Part shown: piece by piece, positions 1-8,525 of the stretch
Position numbering within the stretch: position 1 is the stretch's first letter
Layout of the letters: every line of letters starts with the position of its first letter
Origin: Solirubrobacterales bacterium
GTDB lineage: Bacteria; Actinomycetota; Thermoleophilia; Solirubrobacterales; 70-9
Direction: 5' to 3'
DNA: 51,674 nucleotides
NCBI GenBank assembly: GCA_020438395.1
Contig: JAGQUR010000006.1
Location: 1-51,674, forward strand
The notes under the pieces: model-generated
Database searches by the model: none
Told to the model about the DNA's origin: nothing
Seen by the model: the letters and a program-made list of their open reading frames with translations, nothing else
Made by a program: the position numbers and the translations under genes

Positions 1-900
1 GTCTGGATCAGGTACACGATCGACAAGGTCCCGGGTCAGCAGGCAACCGGCACGACCTGGTTCACGCTCTTCGACGGTGAGACGGACAGCCCCCTCGCCC
101 GTCGCCATGTCGGGCAGACGGCGGGTGCCCCTCCCGACACCTGGGTGAGGATCGGCGACTCCTCGATCGGTCCCTCCGGAGCACGCGGCGACTGCTTCGA
201 GGCCAGTTGGAATCTCCGGTTCACCCCGCTCGCGCCGATCCTCTTCCACCTGCCCCGGCCGCGTTTCTACGAGCTGCCACTCCCGAAGACCAAGCCGATC
301 TCCCCGATCCCGCTCGGGGACTTCTTCGGCAGCTTCAGCTTCGGCGAGCGGGTAGTGAAGGTGGACGGCTGGCACGGGATGGTTGGCCACAACTGGGGCT
401 CCGAGCATGCGGAACGATGGATCTGGCTTCATGGCAGCGACTTCGAGGAGGATCCCGAAGCCTGGATCGATGTCGCAATGGGAAGGATCCGGGTCGGTGG
501 CCGGCTGCTTCCCTGGGTGGCCAATGGCGCCATTCACAGCGGAGGCCGGATCCAGAGGATCGGCGGCATGTTCGCTCCCGGGGTGGATGTGACAGAAAGT
601 CCGCTGCGGCTTGAGGCGGGGCTGCCAGTAGCTGGCAAGAGCTATCTGGATCTGGTGGTTGATTCGCCGCCGAACCTGACCGTCGGCTGGCAGTACGGCG
701 ACCCGGCCGATCCCGATGGAGAACACCACGAGGTCGCCAACTGCTCTGCTGCGCGAATGGAAGCGAAGCTCACGATGCCCGGCAACGCTCCTCCGGTCAC
801 CTTCACCACCTCCCGCGGAGCCGTCTACGAACTCGGGATGACGGAAACCGATCACGGAATACCGGTTGCAGACGGGCTGCCGCCGGAGCGGTCCGCCTGA
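1..900 (+). CDS. CrtC/AttH-type lipocalin-like protein, 5' end missing
   Basis: The frame is open from the first base of the window, so this is the last 299 residues of a longer gene. The visible part has the tryptophan-rich block typical of the hydroxyneurosporene synthase (CrtC)/AttH/tocopherol-cyclase-like fold: GWHGMVGHNWG followed by ERWIWLHG, then a second half of beta strands (GRLLPWV, LTVGWQYGDP). Family members act on hydrophobic substrates such as carotenoids, but the substrate cannot be read here. It is followed 24 bp later by a Nudix gene on the same strand. The fold assignment is fairly secure; the enzymatic role is not. Confidence 0.72.
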   Translation, partial: VWIRYTIDKVPGQQATGTTWFTLFDGETDSPLARRHVGQTAGAPPDTWVRIGDSSIGPSGARGDCFEASWNLRFTPLAPILFHLPRPRFYELPLPKTKPISPIPLGDFFGSFSFGERVVKVDGWHGMVGHNWGSEHAERWIWLHGSDFEEDPEAWIDVAMGRIRVGGRLLPWVANGAIHSGGRIQRIGGMFAPGVDVTESPLRLEAGLPVAGKSYLDLVVDSPPNLTVGWQYGDPADPDGEHHEVANCSAARMEAKLTMPGNAPPVTFTTSRGAVYELGMTETDHGIPVADGLPPERSA

Positions 901-924
901 CGGGCTGAGTAGCGTGCTGCCCGG

Positions 925-1407
925 ATGGGCAAGAAGAAAAAAGCCGGCCGGGTCAGCGCAGGCCTGATCCTTTATCGCCACGGCGCCGAAGGGCTCGAGG
1001 TGCTGATCGCCCACATGGGCGGTCCCCTCTGGGCGAAGAAGGAGCGGGGCTGGTCGATCCCCAAGGGCGAGATCGATCCCGGCGAGGAGCCCCTCGAAAC
1101 GGCCCGCCGCGAGTTCAGGGAAGAGGTCGGCATGGACCCGCCGGCCGGCGTACCGATCCACCTCGGGGAGATCACCCAGAAGTCAGGCAAGCGGGTCCTC
1201 GCCTGGGCGCTCGAAGGGGACCTGAACCCCGGCGACCAGGTGAGCGTGACCTGTGAGATCGAGTGGCCGCCACGCTCGGGTGAGCGGATCGAGATACCGG
1301 AGGTCGACCGGGTGGAGTGGGTCGCGCCCTCGACCGCGAAGAACCTGGTGATCGAGGGACAGATGCCGTTCTTCGACCGGCTCGAGAAGCTGGTCGCCTC
1401 CGGCTGA
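925..1407 (+). CDS. Nudix hydrolase
   Basis: This 160-residue protein carries the full Nudix box GX5EX7REUXEEXGU at about residues 48-70 (GEIDPGEEP, then REFREEVGM), with the metal-binding REXXEE glutamates intact. Such enzymes hydrolyse nucleoside diphosphates linked to another moiety. The N-terminal lysine run (GKKKKAGR), the AGLILYR strand and the KGEIDPGE loop resemble the small DNA-mismatch/NTP type of actinobacterial Nudix proteins. The substrate cannot be deduced. The stop lies 7 bp from the stop of a convergent minus-strand gene. Confidence 0.9.
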   Translation: MGKKKKAGRVSAGLILYRHGAEGLEVLIAHMGGPLWAKKERGWSIPKGEIDPGEEPLETARREFREEVGMDPPAGVPIHLGEITQKSGKRVLAWALEGDLNPGDQVSVTCEIEWPPRSGERIEIPEVDRVEWVAPSTAKNLVIEGQMPFFDRLEKLVASG

Positions 1408-1414
1408 GGACCGG

Positions 1415-2986
1415 TTAGCGCCGTTTGGGCCGGACCAGCCGGATCGAACCGGAACCCGACCCGCCGGAACCGTCTTCGCCGGTCAGGGTCACCTTGACCC
1501 GGGCGGTGACCCGGCTGCCGTTGCGAACGGCCTTCTTCATGGCCTTGACCCGCTTGAGCGGCACCTGGAAGGTGAGCTTGCCTCGAACCCCGGCCGCAAG
1601 GTCGGAGACCGGGGTCTTCAGGTTGAAGATCGCCGGCTTCCTGCGGAAGCGGTTTCTGGTGATCCGCACCTTCGTCGTGGCCGAAGCGGTGCAGGCGATC
1701 GAGCACTTCGCCCCGACCACCAGGCGTTTGGCGATCACCCTCCGTTGCGGGATGAACGAGTTGTAGGTGACCTGCCCCGGCGGTTCGGTCGTGACCGGGC
1801 AGGCGGTGGCAGTTGACCCGTTCGGCGCGACCCGGTACACGGCAGAGTTGCCGAGCACGTAGACGCAGCCTCCCGAGTCCTCGCCGAAGGAGCGCAGCGA
1901 GCCGACACCGTCGGGAATCACGAGTCCGGCCTGCTGCGGGTCCGCGCCCGCCGCGTCGAGGTTCAGGGTCCGCAGCGCGTCGTCGCAGAGGTCGCCGTAG
2001 AGATAGCGGCCGGTCAGGCCGCCGAGGCTCTCGTCCCGGACCACATAGCCACCGATGATCGCGCAGCCGCCGCCCTGATTGTCGACACCGTTGTCGTGGT
2101 TGTAGACGTAGATCGGAGCTGCAAAGGACGGGGTCAGAGTGGTGCAGAATCCCTCGCAGTCCGGCCAGCCGAGATTGGCGCCCTTGAGGTCTCCGACGTC
2201 GACCTCCTCCCAGGTGCCGTTGCCGACGTCACCGATCACGAGCCTGCCGTCAGGGGTGAAGGAGGCCCGGTAGGGGTTGCGCAGGCCCAGCGCGTAGATC
2301 TCGGTTCTCGCTCCGGCCTCGCCAACGAACGGATTGTCGGACGGCACGGTGTAGGTGGCAGCGCCGGCTCCGTCGGGGTCGGCCGGGTCGATCCGCATGA
2401 TCTTGCCGTAGACGTTGGTGAGCGTCTGGGCGTTGGAGCCGTTGGCGTTGTCCCCGATCGAGAAGTAGAGGTCACCGTCGGGGCCGAAGGCCATCCAGCC
2501 GCCGTTGTGGTTCCCCGCCGAATGTGGGACCGAAAAGACCAGCCGGGCCGAGGCGGGGTCGGCTTTGTCGGGATCCCCCGATGACACGTGGTACTCGACG
2601 ATCCTGATGTCCCCGGTGCTGCCGCCGAAGCCGTCGGCCGCGTGGGCCACGTAGAAGGCGTAGAAGAGTCCGCTGGTCGCGTAGTCGGGAGCAAAGGCGA
2701 TCGAGAGCAGCCCCCGCTCGCTGACCAGGTCGACGTTGCCTATGGTCAGGAAGGGCTGGTTCACGGGAACGCCGTCCTTGATGATCCGGACCTGGGCCTG
2801 ATGGCTGCCCGAGTCACCCCGTTCGGCGATGAAGACCCGGGAGTCGTCAGGGGGAGAGGTGAGGAAGCTCGGGTCGGACCCGAGGTAGCCGTCCGGAGTG
2901 ACCCGGACCAGCCCCGCGCCGAACGCCGACCCGCTGATTCCGAGCCAGCAAAGCATCACGACCCCCGCCGCAGTGATCCACTTCAT
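1415..2986 (-). CDS. Secreted PQQ-dependent sugar dehydrogenase-like protein, copy A
   Basis: This 523-residue protein starts at the ATG at 2986, which opens a clear signal peptide (MKWITAAGVVMLCWLGISGSAFG). An upstream in-frame start would add a non-signal extension. The body has soluble glucose dehydrogenase (GSDH) beta-propeller hallmarks: ERGLLSIAFAPDY, AGNHNGGWMAFGPDGDLYFSIGD, GLRNPYRASFTPDGRL and GANLGWPDCEG. Family members oxidise sugars with PQQ and calcium in the extracytoplasmic space. The C-terminal ~120 residues form a basic tail with paired cysteines (CSIACTA) and VRITRNRFRRKP, also present in copy B, likely an extra beta-domain. Copy B lies directly upstream, 16 bp away. Whether PQQ is made in this organism is not visible. 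Confidence 0.85.
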   Translation of the reverse strand: MKWITAAGVVMLCWLGISGSAFGAGLVRVTPDGYLGSDPSFLTSPPDDSRVFIAERGDSGSHQAQVRIIKDGVPVNQPFLTIGNVDLVSERGLLSIAFAPDYATSGLFYAFYVAHAADGFGGSTGDIRIVEYHVSSGDPDKADPASARLVFSVPHSAGNHNGGWMAFGPDGDLYFSIGDNANGSNAQTLTNVYGKIMRIDPADPDGAGAATYTVPSDNPFVGEAGARTEIYALGLRNPYRASFTPDGRLVIGDVGNGTWEEVDVGDLKGANLGWPDCEGFCTTLTPSFAAPIYVYNHDNGVDNQGGGCAIIGGYVVRDESLGGLTGRYLYGDLCDDALRTLNLDAAGADPQQAGLVIPDGVGSLRSFGEDSGGCVYVLGNSAVYRVAPNGSTATACPVTTEPPGQVTYNSFIPQRRVIAKRLVVGAKCSIACTASATTKVRITRNRFRRKPAIFNLKTPVSDLAAGVRGKLTFQVPLKRVKAMKKAVRNGSRVTARVKVTLTGEDGSGGSGSGSIRLVRPKRR

Positions 2987-3002
2987 GGGGATCAAACTAC
3001 CG

Positions 3003-4553
3003 TCATCGGGGACGGACCAGACGGATGCGCCCGTACCGGGTCTTCCCGGATCCATCGGATCCGGCCATCCTGATCCTTACCCGGGCGGCCACGCTGCTGC
3101 CGTTTCGCAGGGCCAGCTTCATCGACCGGACCCGTTTCGCTGGCACCTTGAAGGTCAATCGGCCCTGAACGCCGGCCGCCAGTTCAGCGGCCGCAGTCTT
3201 CAGGTTGTAGGTCACCGGCCTTCTGTGGTGGCGGTTGCGACTGATTCGGACCTTTGCGTTCGCCGAGGCGGAGCAGGCGATCGAGCATCTGGCCCTGACT
3301 GTCAGGCGGGCAGCAATCACTTCCCGGCGGGGAAAAGACGAACTGTAGGTTGCCGCCGGGGTCGGGTCGGGCGGCCCCGGGCAGGTGGACCCGGTCGCGC
3401 TTTCGCCGACCACCTTGAAGACGGCCAGGCTGGTCAGAACGTAGACGCAGCCGCTTGAGTCCTCGCCGAAGGAGCGAAGGTAGCCCCCATCCTCCGGGAT
3501 GCTGAATCCGGCCGGACGCGGGTCGCCTCCGGCGGCGTCCAGATCCAGGGTCCTTAGGGCAAGGTCGCAGAGGTCTCCGAACAGGTACCGGCCCGAAAGA
3601 GCGCCCATCCCGGTCCCCTGGACCACGTAGCCGCCGATCACCGCGCAGTTGTTCGGTCCGTGCGCGTAGGTGTAGATCGGTTCGGTGAACTCCGGGTGCG
3701 ATCCCGTGCAGAACCCCTCGCAGACCGGCCAGCCGAGGTTCGCCCCCTTGAGGTCGCCGACGTCGATCTCTTCCCAGTCTGCGTTGCCGACCTCACCGAC
3801 CACGAGCCTTCCGTCCGGCGCGAACGAAGCCCGGAACGGGTTGCGGAGCCCGTAGGCATAGATCTCTGGCTTGGCGCCGGCCACGCCGACAAAGGGATTG
3901 TCGGCCGGCACCGAGTAGGTGGCGGACCCGGCACCGTCGGGGTCGGCCGGATCTATCCGGAAGATCTTGCCGAAGAAGGTGTCAAGTTGTTGGGCGTTGA
4001 CCCCGTATCCATCGTCCCCGATCGAGAAGTAGAGGTATCCGTCGGGACCGAAGGCCATCCAGCTGCCCTGGTGGTAGCCGGTGTAGTGGGGAGTCCTGAA
4101 GACGAGCCGCGCGGAGTTGGGGTCGGCCTTGTCAGGATCGCTGTCGGAGACGTGGTATTCGACGATCCGGATGTCTCCCTCGGTTCCGCCAAACGGGTCG
4201 CCCCGTTCGTTTACGACATAGAACAGGTAGAACAGGCCGCTGGTCGCGTAGTCCGGGGCGAAGGCCATCGAGAGCAGCCCGCGTTCGCCTTCCAGGTTTA
4301 CGTTGTCGACGGTCAGAAACGGTTCGCTGAGCGGCTGGCCGTTTTCGATGATGCGGACCCTGGCCTGATGGGTTGACTCGTCACCCCTCTCGACGACGAA
4401 CTGCCTCGAATCTCCCGGCGGCGAGGTGAGGAAGACCGGATCCGACCCGAAGTAGCCCTCCGGGGTGATCCGTTTGAGGCCGGCCCCGGAAGCGGTCCCG
4501 GCAATCCCGGCCAGGCATGCCAGCGCGAGCGCCCCGGCCACCGCCCACTTCAT
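3003..4553 (-). CDS. Secreted PQQ-dependent sugar dehydrogenase-like protein, copy B
   Basis: This 516-residue paralogue of the gene downstream shares its signal peptide beginning (MKW), the propeller motifs ERGLLSMAFAPDY, MAFGPDGYLYFSIGDDG, GLRNPFRASFAPDGRL and GANLGWPVCEG, and the cysteine-containing basic tail ending IRLVRPR. The ATG at 4553 starts exactly at the signal peptide and lies 2 bp after the stop of the cyclase gene, so translational coupling is likely; longer readings run back through that gene. The two dehydrogenases are a local tandem duplication that has diverged considerably. Its position after patatin and cyclase genes suggests one exported or envelope-facing transcription unit. 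Confidence 0.85.
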   Translation of the reverse strand: MKWAVAGALALACLAGIAGTASGAGLKRITPEGYFGSDPVFLTSPPGDSRQFVVERGDESTHQARVRIIENGQPLSEPFLTVDNVNLEGERGLLSMAFAPDYATSGLFYLFYVVNERGDPFGGTEGDIRIVEYHVSDSDPDKADPNSARLVFRTPHYTGYHQGSWMAFGPDGYLYFSIGDDGYGVNAQQLDTFFGKIFRIDPADPDGAGSATYSVPADNPFVGVAGAKPEIYAYGLRNPFRASFAPDGRLVVGEVGNADWEEIDVGDLKGANLGWPVCEGFCTGSHPEFTEPIYTYAHGPNNCAVIGGYVVQGTGMGALSGRYLFGDLCDLALRTLDLDAAGGDPRPAGFSIPEDGGYLRSFGEDSSGCVYVLTSLAVFKVVGESATGSTCPGPPDPTPAATYSSSFPRREVIAARLTVRARCSIACSASANAKVRISRNRHHRRPVTYNLKTAAAELAAGVQGRLTFKVPAKRVRSMKLALRNGSSVAARVRIRMAGSDGSGKTRYGRIRLVRPR

Positions 4554-4555
4554 GG

Positions 4556-5365
4556 TCAGGGAATCAGCCCCGTGACCGTTGCCGGCGAGCCGGACCCGTC
4601 CTTCAGTTTGAGGGGTGCGATCACGATGCTCGCCCCGGTCGCCGGCATGCTGTCGAGGTTGGTCAGGTTCTCCAGCACGATCCGGGGCTGGCTCAGAACC
4701 TGGGTGTTGGTCGCGTAGGTCTCGTCCTGGCCCGGGTCGACCCCGTGGGTGTCGATCCCGACGCCGGCGATGTCGCGCTGGTCCAGCAGGTATTTCGTCG
4801 TCGATCCCGCAAAGCCGGGGAAGTGGAGGCCGCCCTTGCCGTCGAGACCGAAGAACTTCTGCGGGTTTCGCCAGTACTTCGTCCAGCCTGTGTTGAGCAG
4901 GACCACGCTGTCGGCCGGCACCTCGCCGTTCTGCTTCTCCCACGCCTTGAGGTCGTCGATGCTGAACGCGTAGTCCGGATCGGCGGCGGCCTGATCCTTG
5001 ACGTCGATCACGACCGCCTCGCGGATCAGATCCTCGGGCTTGTAGTAGTCGATCCCGACCCCGTCAGCGTGGAAGGAATTGGGCGCGTTCATGTGGGTGG
5101 CGCTGTGCTCGCCGATCTGGAACTTCCGCAGGTAGTAGCCGTCGTCCTTGAAGTTGGCCACCGTCGTGAACTTCATCTTCGGATCGCCCGGCCAGAGCGG
5201 GATGTTCTCGTCGACGGTGTGGCTCAGATCGATGACCTTCGAGACCCCCAGCGGGTTGGTCGCAGAGGCCTTGTCGCTGTCGTCATCGGATCCGTCACCG
5301 AACAGGGCGACCACTCCGGCACCGATCAGGAGACCCGCGAGGAGGGCTGTGATGACTTTGACCAC
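4556..5365 (-). CDS. Cyclase/kynurenine-formamidase-like metal hydrolase, membrane-anchored
   Basis: This 269-residue protein begins with a hydrophobic N-terminus (VITALLAGLLIGAGVVALFG), so it is probably anchored or exported. The rest matches the cyclase family: IDLSHTVDENIPLWPGDP near residues 43-60, a metal-motif region around residue 88 (GEHSATHMNAP), GIDTHGVDPG, and VLENLTNLD near the C-terminus. Canonical members have HxGTHxDxPxHF; here the Asp is Asn and the following His is missing, and the downstream His expected after the VDPG loop also appears as Asn (TNTQVL). Either this is a subfamily with a changed metal site or activity is reduced. It lies 4 bp after the patatin stop and 2 bp before copy B, an operon arrangement. 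Confidence 0.8.
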   Translation of the reverse strand: MVKVITALLAGLLIGAGVVALFGDGSDDDSDKASATNPLGVSKVIDLSHTVDENIPLWPGDPKMKFTTVANFKDDGYYLRKFQIGEHSATHMNAPNSFHADGVGIDYYKPEDLIREAVVIDVKDQAAADPDYAFSIDDLKAWEKQNGEVPADSVVLLNTGWTKYWRNPQKFFGLDGKGGLHFPGFAGSTTKYLLDQRDIAGVGIDTHGVDPGQDETYATNTQVLSQPRIVLENLTNLDSMPATGASIVIAPLKLKDGSGSPATVTGLIP

Positions 5366-5369
5366 AGGC

Positions 5370-6290
5370 TCAACCTAGCGCCTCCAGCACCGCCTGGCGA
5401 CCACTTTCCAGGCCGGCCTCGACCACGTCCATGTCGGATTCGAGCCGGGAGGGCACCGGCGAGTCGGGATGAGGACGGATCTGCAGGATGCTCGGATTGA
5501 CCCCGATCTCGCTGTCGTGGCGGGCCAGGAAGTGCTCATCGGCCCCTTCACGTGCGCCCCGGGTCAGGTATCCCTCGCGCACCGCCGGACTGATCCGGCC
5601 GAGGAACCGGCTGGTCAGCCGTCCGCCAATTCCCGAGGGATCGCTTGCGACGTCACCCTCCTTGCGTGACCGCAGGACCAGCAGGTGAGTGGCGCCGTCG
5701 TCGATCGCGGCCTGGAAGGGGATCGCCGCGCTGAGCCCGGCGTCCAGGTACCGGCCGCCGTTCATGGCGACGGGCGGGCCGCCGATCAGCGGCAGGTTCG
5801 AAGTTGCCCGGGCGGCGAGGATCAGCGACTCCCGGTCCCTGACCTGGTCGTGGAGATCGACCGCGAGGCCGGTCTCGATGTCGGTGGCCAGCGGATGGAA
5901 TTCGGTGTCGGCAGCAAGGACGGCCTCGAAGAGGCCGGGGGAGACGATCTCGTAGTTCTGCTCGATCATCGTCTTCATGTCGACGATCGGACGCTTCCCG
6001 AAGATCCGCCGCTTGCTCATCAGGTCCTTGCCGAGTTCTGCGTCGGTCCAGGTCGGCATGCCGTCCTCGGCTCTGCCGCTGATCAGCCAGAGGGCGTTCA
6101 GCGCCCCGGCCGAGGAGCCGTAGGCAGCATCGAAGCTTTCGGCCAGGCCGAGCTCATGCAGGGCCATCGCCATCCCTCCGGAAACGGCACCGCGCATGCC
6201 GCCCCCTTCGATCACCAGCGCAACCCTGTCCCCCTGCGCGGGTTCCCTTATTGCACGCAGTACGGGATGGATTTCAGCGGTGCCTGCCAC
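5370..6290 (-). CDS. Patatin-like phospholipase
   Basis: This 306-residue protein has all patatin landmarks: the oxyanion loop GGGMRG at about residue 29, the nucleophile elbow GSSAG at about residue 60, and the catalytic Asp in LDAGLSAA at about residue 183. Patatins hydrolyse acyl chains of lipids with a Ser-Asp dyad. No signal peptide is visible, so it is predicted cytoplasmic. It is the first gene of the minus-strand run down to 1415, and a divergent gene starts 55 bp away at 6345, leaving room for two back-to-back promoters. The lipid substrate is unknown. Confidence 0.88.
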   Translation of the reverse strand: MAGTAEIHPVLRAIREPAQGDRVALVIEGGGMRGAVSGGMAMALHELGLAESFDAAYGSSAGALNALWLISGRAEDGMPTWTDAELGKDLMSKRRIFGKRPIVDMKTMIEQNYEIVSPGLFEAVLAADTEFHPLATDIETGLAVDLHDQVRDRESLILAARATSNLPLIGGPPVAMNGGRYLDAGLSAAIPFQAAIDDGATHLLVLRSRKEGDVASDPSGIGGRLTSRFLGRISPAVREGYLTRGAREGADEHFLARHDSEIGVNPSILQIRPHPDSPVPSRLESDMDVVEAGLESGRQAVLEALG

Positions 6291-6344
6291 GGACCCGTTT
6301 TATCGCATCGCCGGATACCCTGACACCAGTCGACCCGGGGGAAC

Positions 6345-8525
6345 ATGACTTCACCGAAGACCATGAAGGTGCTCATCGGCTTCTCATGCAGCCTGGCCCT
6401 GGGCCTTGCCTGTCTCTGGCTTCTTGCCGGTCCGGCCTCTGCCGGCCTGGTCAGGACCGGCGGCTGGGAGAGCGAGAACACGGTTCGTCCCTTCAACCTT
6501 TCTTCGGTCACGGTCGACGATGACGGCAACGCCTACGTCGCGGATTACGGACTGACCCGGATCGTCAGGATCGATGCCAGCGGCGATGCCGACCTCAACT
6601 GGGGCACGGGTACCCCGGGCCTGAGCTACCCGCCTAATCCGGTCGACCTCACCACCGATGACGACGGCAACGTCTATGCCCTCGACATGGATGGCAAGAA
6701 GGTCCGCAAGTACTCGTCATCGGGCAACTTGCTGACCAGTTGGCCGGTCAGTTCCGCCTACTACGGCGGTAGATGGTCCATTGCGTGGGAGTCAGGAAAG
6801 GTGTGGGTCCTGACCGAGAACAAGGTTTCGGAATTCGAACCGGATGGCACACCAGTTGCGCTTGGTCAGGACGCTTTCGACTTCGATTCGATTCCGAATT
6901 ACGTCACGCCGCAGATCGCCGGCGACGGGAACGGCCACCTGGTCATCGCCTCGGCGGCATGGGTGACGGAGGGAACATCGGCGACCAGGTCGATCTATCG
7001 GTTCGACACGGACGGTTCGCTCCTTTCGAAGTGGACGTCCCCGGCCACCGTGACTCATGTGAGCCTTCCCGCAGGAGGCAGCTACTACACCGTTGACGCT
7101 TACTACAGTCTCGCGGTCGACCCCTCGGGGGATATCTGGGTTTCGACCGCCGGCTCCGACCATCCCTTCAGGGTGGTCGATGCTTCGGGACTGCAGCCGG
7201 GCGGGGTCGGTGACCTGACCTGGGGCGGAGACCTGACCATCGACAATGACAACGGGTTCTGGACGATCAGGTACAACCCGGACCATCTCGCCGAGAGCCA
7301 GGTCCGGCGGAGCGAAATCGACGGGTCGGGCCTCCAGATCTGGGGTGCCGGCGATTTTCCGGATTACGCCGATCAGGTATGGCCCGCGTCCTTCAAGTGG
7401 ATCAACGACTATTCGGTCGATTCGTCCGGCAACGTCGCGATCCTTGATCTCGGGTTTCACCGGGTCAAGATCTTCAATGCTGACGGAGATTTCCTCAGGG
7501 GGTTCAAGGTTCCCGAAGGGGTCGGCAGCGACCCGGACTACGTCGCTCGCGTGAACCTCAAAGATGACGGGACGGTCGAGGTATTCGATGGAAAAGACGG
7601 GAAGCTTCGTCGCTACGACAGCTCCGGTGCCCTGACCGGCGAGTCCGTACTCGACGTTCCCGGCAGGGTGAAACAGTTCGCCCCCACCGCGGATGGCGGG
7701 CACCTGATCGTCTCGAGGTCCGGCTCGGTCACCAACTTCGATGCGAACGACCTGGAAACCGGAAGCTGGAGCCTGCAGCCGCACGGGTCCGATATCGACA
7801 ATGTGAAGGGCATCGTTCAGGCTCCTGCCGGCGACGTCTACGTTCTGACGCCGGATTTCCTCGATCACTACTCGGCAGGCGGCGAGTTGCTCGGCACCTG
7901 GTCGCTCCGGGATGAGGAATGCGCCGAGGAATGGTCAGATGGCTTTGTCGATCTCGATGTTGACGCCGCCGGCAATGTGTATGCGACAGCCTCGCTCGGA
8001 GCGTGGATCAACTGGACCAAGCTCTACGCCTTCGATCCGGAACTGAACCTGATCTGGTCCGACAACATGGACCAGGGATGGGGCGCCACCGTGAAGGTGG
8101 CCCCGGACGGCTCGTTCCTGACCGCCGGCGACGGGATCAACCGCATCGGGCACGTCGGACCGGATGATCCCGGGCTCGTCACGACCTGCCGCAGGAAGCC
8201 AGGCACTTTCAAACTGCTCGGAGTGAAGTTTGGCCCGAAGCGGACCTGGGCCCGACTGCGCGTCTCGGTGCCCGAGGCAGGCAGACTCAGCGTGAAGGGT
8301 CGCAAGGTCATTGCCCGCACGAAGTCGGGCAAGGCCGCAGGCACCTACCGGATCGCGGTTCTCGCGAAGCCCCGGTACCTGAAGCCGTCCAGGCGCCCGC
8401 GAATCGTGAAGGTGCCCGTGAGAATCAGCTTCTCCGGAGCATCAACCGAAGTCTCGAAGCGGATCACGATCAGGCTGAAAAGCCGGAAACGCCAGGCGAC
8501 CCGGTCTTCCCGGGAAGGGACATGA
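6345..8525 (+). CDS. Secreted NHL-repeat beta-propeller protein, copy A
   Basis: This 726-residue protein has a signal peptide (hydrophobic stretch about residues 7-28 ending ASAG). Repeated blade motifs follow, such as VTVDDDGNAYVADYGLTRIVRID, LTTDDDGNVYALD and VDSSGNVAILDLGFHRVKIF, typical of NHL propellers. The last ~110 residues are a separate basic beta-domain (RARLRVSVPEAGRLSVKG ending ITIRLKSRK), related to tails in other secreted proteins here. The start ATG has the ribosome site GGGGGAAC just upstream. Its stop overlaps the start of the next gene as ATGA. NHL proteins usually bind ligands or partners; no catalytic residues are evident. Confidence 0.85.
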   Translation: MTSPKTMKVLIGFSCSLALGLACLWLLAGPASAGLVRTGGWESENTVRPFNLSSVTVDDDGNAYVADYGLTRIVRIDASGDADLNWGTGTPGLSYPPNPVDLTTDDDGNVYALDMDGKKVRKYSSSGNLLTSWPVSSAYYGGRWSIAWESGKVWVLTENKVSEFEPDGTPVALGQDAFDFDSIPNYVTPQIAGDGNGHLVIASAAWVTEGTSATRSIYRFDTDGSLLSKWTSPATVTHVSLPAGGSYYTVDAYYSLAVDPSGDIWVSTAGSDHPFRVVDASGLQPGGVGDLTWGGDLTIDNDNGFWTIRYNPDHLAESQVRRSEIDGSGLQIWGAGDFPDYADQVWPASFKWINDYSVDSSGNVAILDLGFHRVKIFNADGDFLRGFKVPEGVGSDPDYVARVNLKDDGTVEVFDGKDGKLRRYDSSGALTGESVLDVPGRVKQFAPTADGGHLIVSRSGSVTNFDANDLETGSWSLQPHGSDIDNVKGIVQAPAGDVYVLTPDFLDHYSAGGELLGTWSLRDEECAEEWSDGFVDLDVDAAGNVYATASLGAWINWTKLYAFDPELNLIWSDNMDQGWGATVKVAPDGSFLTAGDGINRIGHVGPDDPGLVTTCRRKPGTFKLLGVKFGPKRTWARLRVSVPEAGRLSVKGRKVIARTKSGKAAGTYRIAVLAKPRYLKPSRRPRIVKVPVRISFSGASTEVSKRITIRLKSRKRQATRSSREGT

